NCBI GenBank assembly: GCA_023078555.1
Contig: CM041198.1
Span: forward strand, 2,344,800 to 2,408,799
Direction: 5' to 3'
Length of the DNA stretch: 64,000 bases
From: Ulva prolifera
Lineage: Eukaryota; Chlorophyta; Ulvophyceae; Ulvales; Ulvaceae
Positions 59,801 through 64,000 of this stretch are shown here, piece by piece (position 1 is the first letter of the stretch; every line of letters starts with the position of its first letter). The position numbers and the translations under genes were made by a program. The notes beneath the pieces were generated by a model. It worked only from the letters and a program-made list of their open reading frames with translations, was not told where the DNA came from and made no database searches.

Positions 59801-62800
59801 ACCGCGGGCGCCGCTGCCTGCGCCGGTGACAGAGGCTGGGCAGCTGCTGGGTGGCTTACGGAGGCACCGGGGGCCGCAGCTGAGGCCGCCGCATCTCCCA
59901 CCACGGGCGCCGCTGCCTGCGCCGGTGACAGAGGCCGGGCAGCTGCTGGGTGGCTTACGGAGGCACCGGGGGCCGCAGCTGAGGCCGCCGCATCTCCCAC
60001 CGCGGGCGCCGCTGCCTGCGCCGGTGACAGAGGCTGGGCAGCTGCTGGGTGGCTTACGGAGGCACCGGGGGCCGCAGCTGAGGCCGCCGCATCTCCCACC
60101 GCGGGCGCCGCTGCCTGCTCCGGTGACAGAGGCCGGGCAGCTGCTGGGTGGCTTACGGAGGCACCGGGGGCCGCAGCTGAGGCCGCCGCATCTCCCACCG
60201 CGGGCGCCGCTGCCTGCTCCGGTGACAGAGGCCGGGCAGCTGCTGGGTGGCTTACGGAGGCACCGGGGGCCGCAGCTGAGGCCGCCGCATCTCCCACCGC
60301 GGGCGCCGCTGCCTGCTCCGGTGACAGAGGCCGGGCAGCTGCTGGGTGGCTTACGGAGGCGCCGGGGGCCGCAGCTGAGGCCGCCGCATCTCCCACCGCG
60401 GGCGCCGCTGCCTCCTTCGGTGACAGAGGCCGGGCAGCTGCCGGGGGACCTGCGATGTCCTGGGGGGCCGCAACTGAGCACGGCGCGGCTGTAGCGGCTA
60501 TACTCGCCCCGCTTTGCCCCGCGCCGGAGGGCGTTGCCACGGCCTCGTCCTCCTCCTCTGCATGCATCTCTGTTGGAGAGCCATCTTCCCCTTCGCATGC
60601 GGGCGCGCCGGACGGTGCCGCTCCAATCGGCGCAGGTGCCCCGGCAGCTTCAAGTGGTGCTTCCACAGGGGAGACGGGAGCCAGGGCGGGTGCGTTGCCG
60701 ACATACGGCAGCAGTTGGAGGGCGGGGATGTGCTGGGGGGGCCTGAGTGCTGGGGAGGGCCGGGGGGCCACGCCGGGGCACTGCCAGGGTTTCAGGGTGT
60801 GGTAGGCTTCGCCGTCGTAGTCAAAGATCGGCAGGTCCGGGTCGACGGCGGGCAGCGTGTCATGAGGCACGGCCGGGAACCGGTGAAGCTCTTCCTGCAT
60901 GCGCGGAGAAGCACACAGGTTAGGTCGTTCATTGGCATGCCGCGCCGTCACCGTTACGGCTCTGTGTGGCCGTTTGGTGCCTCCGCCAGGCCACCGACTT
61001 GCATTGGTGCACTGAATCTGAATGCAGTATGGCTGGATGTCCATGGTGAGCGTGTGGGAGCTGCCAGGGCCGGTGCCGCCCACGGCTTCAGCGCAGTGTT
61101 TGGTCGGTCGTCAAGCCCGATCGCTTACAAAATTCCCGAACATAAAGGTGTAAAGTCCGGATGTCAGTGCTAAGAACGCTGCGATGTGACACCATCACGG
61201 TGCAGCGGGACTACGCAGGGGCCCCCTACAGGACAGCTGCAGACTCCGGAACAAGCGCCACACCGCGGAGGTCGGCATGTCAGTACTAGTCGCAGATGGC
61301 AGTGTGCAGGTGTGTGGATGCTGGGCTATTGCGCAGACAAAAATGCACCAAAGGAAGCTTGCATCAACGAACGGGTCGACACGAACACACTCAAAGATGT
61401 CCCCCGCGCCGCAGCTTTGATACTCATATCCGGATTCTCAATTTTGGGCAGCACGCAGATACGTAACGTGACCTAGTGACGGTGGCAAGCGCGTGCTTGT
61501 TCTGCGGGGGACGCTGATCGTGGCTTGGGCGTGCAGGGTTGATGACAGCGTTCTTGTGTTGTACTCTACATGCTACATGTTCCTGCGGGGCTACCTGCCA
61601 CCTCGTCTCATCGCGACACACAGGCACACGGACAGAGTTGTAGCTGCAGGCAGCTCGGCGAAATCCGCACGGCAGAACAGAAATGGGAACACCACCCACG
61701 CGAGACGCCGCGACCACTCCAAACGAACCACCACTCACACCCCGCAGGCCACCAACACCACCCATCCACACCGAGCACCAACACACTCCCCCACGCCAAC
61801 ACGCATGCATGGTGTAATGTACTTAAGGTACAGCTGCAGCGGACGCACCGCGGGGAGCGCGCCGGGGGAGGCGCGGATGGCGGGGGCGCCGTCCACGTAG
61901 TGGTCCAACGAGATGACATAGCGGCTGCCCTGCGCCACCTCAGAGTCCACAGCAACGACGCCGGAGAAGGCGCCGAGGAAGGTGCCCGCCGGGACGGCGA
62001 CCGCGCAGCGCACGCCCCAGCCGAGGGGCGACGGGGAGCCGTCAGAGTTCTGGTGGAGGAAGAGCTGCAGCGGCAGGAAGGTGCCGCCGGCCGTCACCCT
62101 GCAGGGCGCACCGCCTTGGGACACGTGCTGTGAAATCAGACGGCCACTGCATGGCGGAATGACAGCGCAGGATGCGAAATGTCGGTGTTGGTGGACCGTG
62201 CTGCGACCCAACGCATGATGCTGAGGCCGCAGCCGAATTATATATACGCATGATGCGTTGGGCCGCAGCACGGTCCACCAACACCGACATTTCGCATCGT
62301 ATATATAGTGTCGCTTGGCAAGGACGTTGAGTCGATGGGTGAGGGCAGAGTCCGCCTCTCAACTGAAATGTCGCGTCTTATTGTGAAAAGTGCCACTTGC
62401 GCTGTAGCATCTAATTGTGAAAAGTGCCACTCGCGCTGTCGGCCAAGGCAGCCCGCCAATCAGGGCTCTCCAAGCGCACCACGGCAGCCAGCATGCATAT
62501 TAGCACTGACGCACAGCAGCCATTGTAGTCAGTCTGAGTCAATAGAGCAGGCAAACAGCTGTGTAGACAGAGCACTGTTGTCAAACAAGCATGTTCGTGC
62601 GGGCCCGGCGCATGCGGCATCGTGCCTCTAACCCTCTCGCACACCTCTGCAGCATGCAGGGGAGCACACAAACTGCGCCGGCATGGGCAATCGCAGGCCG
62701 AGCATGCCAGTGCCGCCCAGGCTTCGAGAGTCAATCAAGGCCAATACAGCACAAGCAGGTCGCGCACGCCCTGGCCTCGCGTGACCGGGGATGCAAGGGG

Positions 62801-64000
62801 ACGCACGATCTGAGGGCGCAGGAGCAGCCTGGGTCACACTCGACCAGCGGCGTGTGGTTGGAGAACGCCTCGAGGCACCCCGTCGGCCCGAGCCGCACCG
62901 TGCCAGGATCCCGCAGCCGCGCGCACTCTGCACAGCACAGCACAGGTTTTCAGGCCACTGCACAGCACAGAGCAGCAGGCGCGGCGCGTCCTCGGTGCAG
63001 CACAGCACAGCATGGCAACGCATCTGCACCGTACAACACAGCACATCACAGCACAGCACGGCAACGTCTCTGCATAGTACAGCATAGCACAGCACGGCAA
63101 GGGCTCTGCACAGCAGAGCACAACACAACACATCCGTGCAAGGCCTCAGCACAGTACGGCGCTGCATGTCAAGCATACAATTCGCTGACCTGCCCGGGTG
63201 ACACTATGCATCTGCTGTCTGTGGACAATGCACCATGCAGTACAGATCAAGTCTGCGGAGGACGGACGTGTCACGCAGAGACACGAAAGAGGTGCAGCGA
63301 GGTATGCATGCATGTGAGCAGCAGGAGGCCGCACTCGCTCCGCCGGTGCGTGCGCAGCCGCCCCACATGTTTGCCGTCTGGAACGGCGGGTACACGGTGT
63401 CCAGGAACTTTCGCGCGGCGGGCGTCACGGGCAGCGCGGCGGGGTCGGTGCAGTAGGTGAAGCCGTCGGGGAAGATCGGCGGCGGCGCGAGGCCGGAGGC
63501 GCGCAGCGCAGCCGGGTCGTCGATCACCGCCGGAATTGGAAAGGCCTCCGCCCCTGCCGAGATGTCCGCGCAGTACACGTGACTTTGGCCCTGCATGCAT
63601 GCACACAGTCGGCGCCGCATTCACATGGACGGGGGAGATTGCGTGCAACACGAGTCCTCAAACATTGACTGAGCCGGTGCGGCATGCGTTGTTGACGTTG
63701 CAGATTATTTATGCGTCACGCATGCATGCAGTGCATGCATTGCCCTTCGGAAGGGGACGCACCGGGACAAGCTCCGGGATGCGGCTGTGTAGTGCGGCAA
63801 GGGTGCTGTGCGGGAGGAATGCCCTCCAGTAGTCCCTCGCCTCCGCCTCTGCCTGCCCATGAGCGGCAGAAGTGCCCGAGCCTCTTTTGATGATGGTGCC
63901 TGCCGCCCCGCCCGGCGCGCTGCGGCGGTGTCTGCCGTGTGTGCGGCGCCGCGCGGCTGCTGCTCTCGTGCCCCGCAGCAGCCCCGACGCGGCCGCGGCA
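56836..64000 (-). CDS. histone-lysine methyltransferase with pre-SET, split SET and post-SET (SETDB1-like), 5' end beyond the window
   Basis: Minus-strand exons from the right edge: beyond 64000-63763, 63590-63335, 62927-62807, 62098-61849, 60894-57416, 57148-56836; all phases match (donors GTGCGT or GTGCGG, acceptors TGCAG). Pre-SET: CADISAGAEAFPIPAV, WGGC, then LVECDPGCSCALRS. SET N-half: GWGVRCAVAVPAGTFLGAFS and SRYVISLDHYVDG. About 1,160 residues of low-complexity insert follow, with an eight-fold 33-residue repeat. SET C-half: AGSISRFINHSCAANVV and ELRWNYYGG. Post-SET: CRCGSTPCRKWLY, stop. The split SET and pre-SET match the SETDB1/SUV39 group, which methylates histone H3 lysine 9 in the nucleus. 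Odd points: ELRWNYY replaces the usual ELTYDY, and the last pre-SET cysteine is not placed. The start codon is outside the window. Confidence 0.88.
59660..60450 (-). repeat. 99-bp coding tandem repeat (eight units) inside the SET gene
   Basis: Each unit encodes 33 residues beginning SHPAAARPLSPEQAAAPAV and ending SAAAPGASV. Eight near-identical units and a decayed ninth occur. The period is a multiple of three, so the frame is kept whatever the copy number, and long artefact frames open on the other strand. Ser-Pro pairs (PLSPE) recur once per unit and could be phosphorylated. Confidence 0.92.
62171..62298. repeat. foldback: 51-bp inverted arms around a 26-bp AT-rich loop
   Basis: Arms 62171-62221 and 62248-62298 match except at two positions (left arm starts GATGCGAAATGTCGGTGTTG). 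The loop contains AATTATATATAC. It lies in the SET-gene intron between the pre-SET and SET exons. Confidence 0.85.

Noticed and set aside
59660..60450. CRISPR-like array
   Set aside because: Regular repeats, but they are contiguous coding units with no spacers, in a eukaryotic gene.
59534..60598. 354-residue minus-strand ORF in a second frame
   Set aside because: Another shadow of the same 99-bp repeat; low-complexity and without splice context.
59234..60805. 523-residue plus-strand ORF
   Set aside because: It is antisense to the SET-gene repeat. The 99-bp period keeps several frames open on both strands, and only the minus-strand frame connects to SET motifs with matching splice phases.

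Overview
The window is nuclear DNA of a GC-rich eukaryote. Genes are split by many introns, nearly all 3' splice sites read TGCAG and many donors read GTGCGN. There are no bacterial-style operons, and the repeats are Copia, hAT-like, Tc1/mariner-like, LINE and SINE-like elements. The splice signals, the GC content and a Copia element primed by half of the initiator tRNA fit a unicellular green alga best, but no rRNA, tRNA or organelle marker is present to settle the taxon. All exon joins below were worked out by hand from frame, phase and splice motifs.

Layout. 1-4840: end of a gene entering from the left, one unrecognised ORF, then mostly non-coding DNA. 4842-8171 (+): four-exon gene with an OB-fold-like N-terminus and a helical, TPR-like C-terminus. 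10622-14111 (+): multi-exon gene of unknown function, less GC-rich than its neighbours. 15795-18120 (-): three-exon EamA/DMT transporter, 348 residues. 20963-22741 (-): weaker candidate coding segments. 23.4-33.3 kb: repeat-rich block with a complete 5,179-bp Copia element nested inside an older copy of its own family, a long perfect palindrome, LINE fragments and SINE-like repeats. 34317-49772 (+): the largest gene, about 17 exons and roughly 1,850 residues. It encodes a ZNFX1/UPF1-like SF1 helicase with Cys-rich NFX1-like segments and a C-terminal RING/IBR-like ubiquitin-ligase module; its introns hold several transposable elements. 50935-52071 (-): secreted Cys-rich protein. 53.4-54.9 kb: SINE/LINE cluster. 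56836 to beyond 64000 (-): a SET-domain histone methyltransferase with pre-SET and post-SET regions, whose SET domain is split by about 1,160 residues containing a 33-residue tandem repeat (SETDB1-like layout).

The genes do not form one pathway. The helicase/ubiquitin-ligase gene and the SETDB1-like gene belong to families elsewhere linked to RNA-based defence and transposon silencing, and both sit in a transposon-rich neighbourhood; that link is inference. The strongest observations are the helicase-RBR fusion, the split SET domain, the nested Copia with clean target-site duplication and half-tRNA primer site, a hAT-like MITE whose 8-bp duplication copies a 3' splice site, and a 106-bp perfect palindrome.
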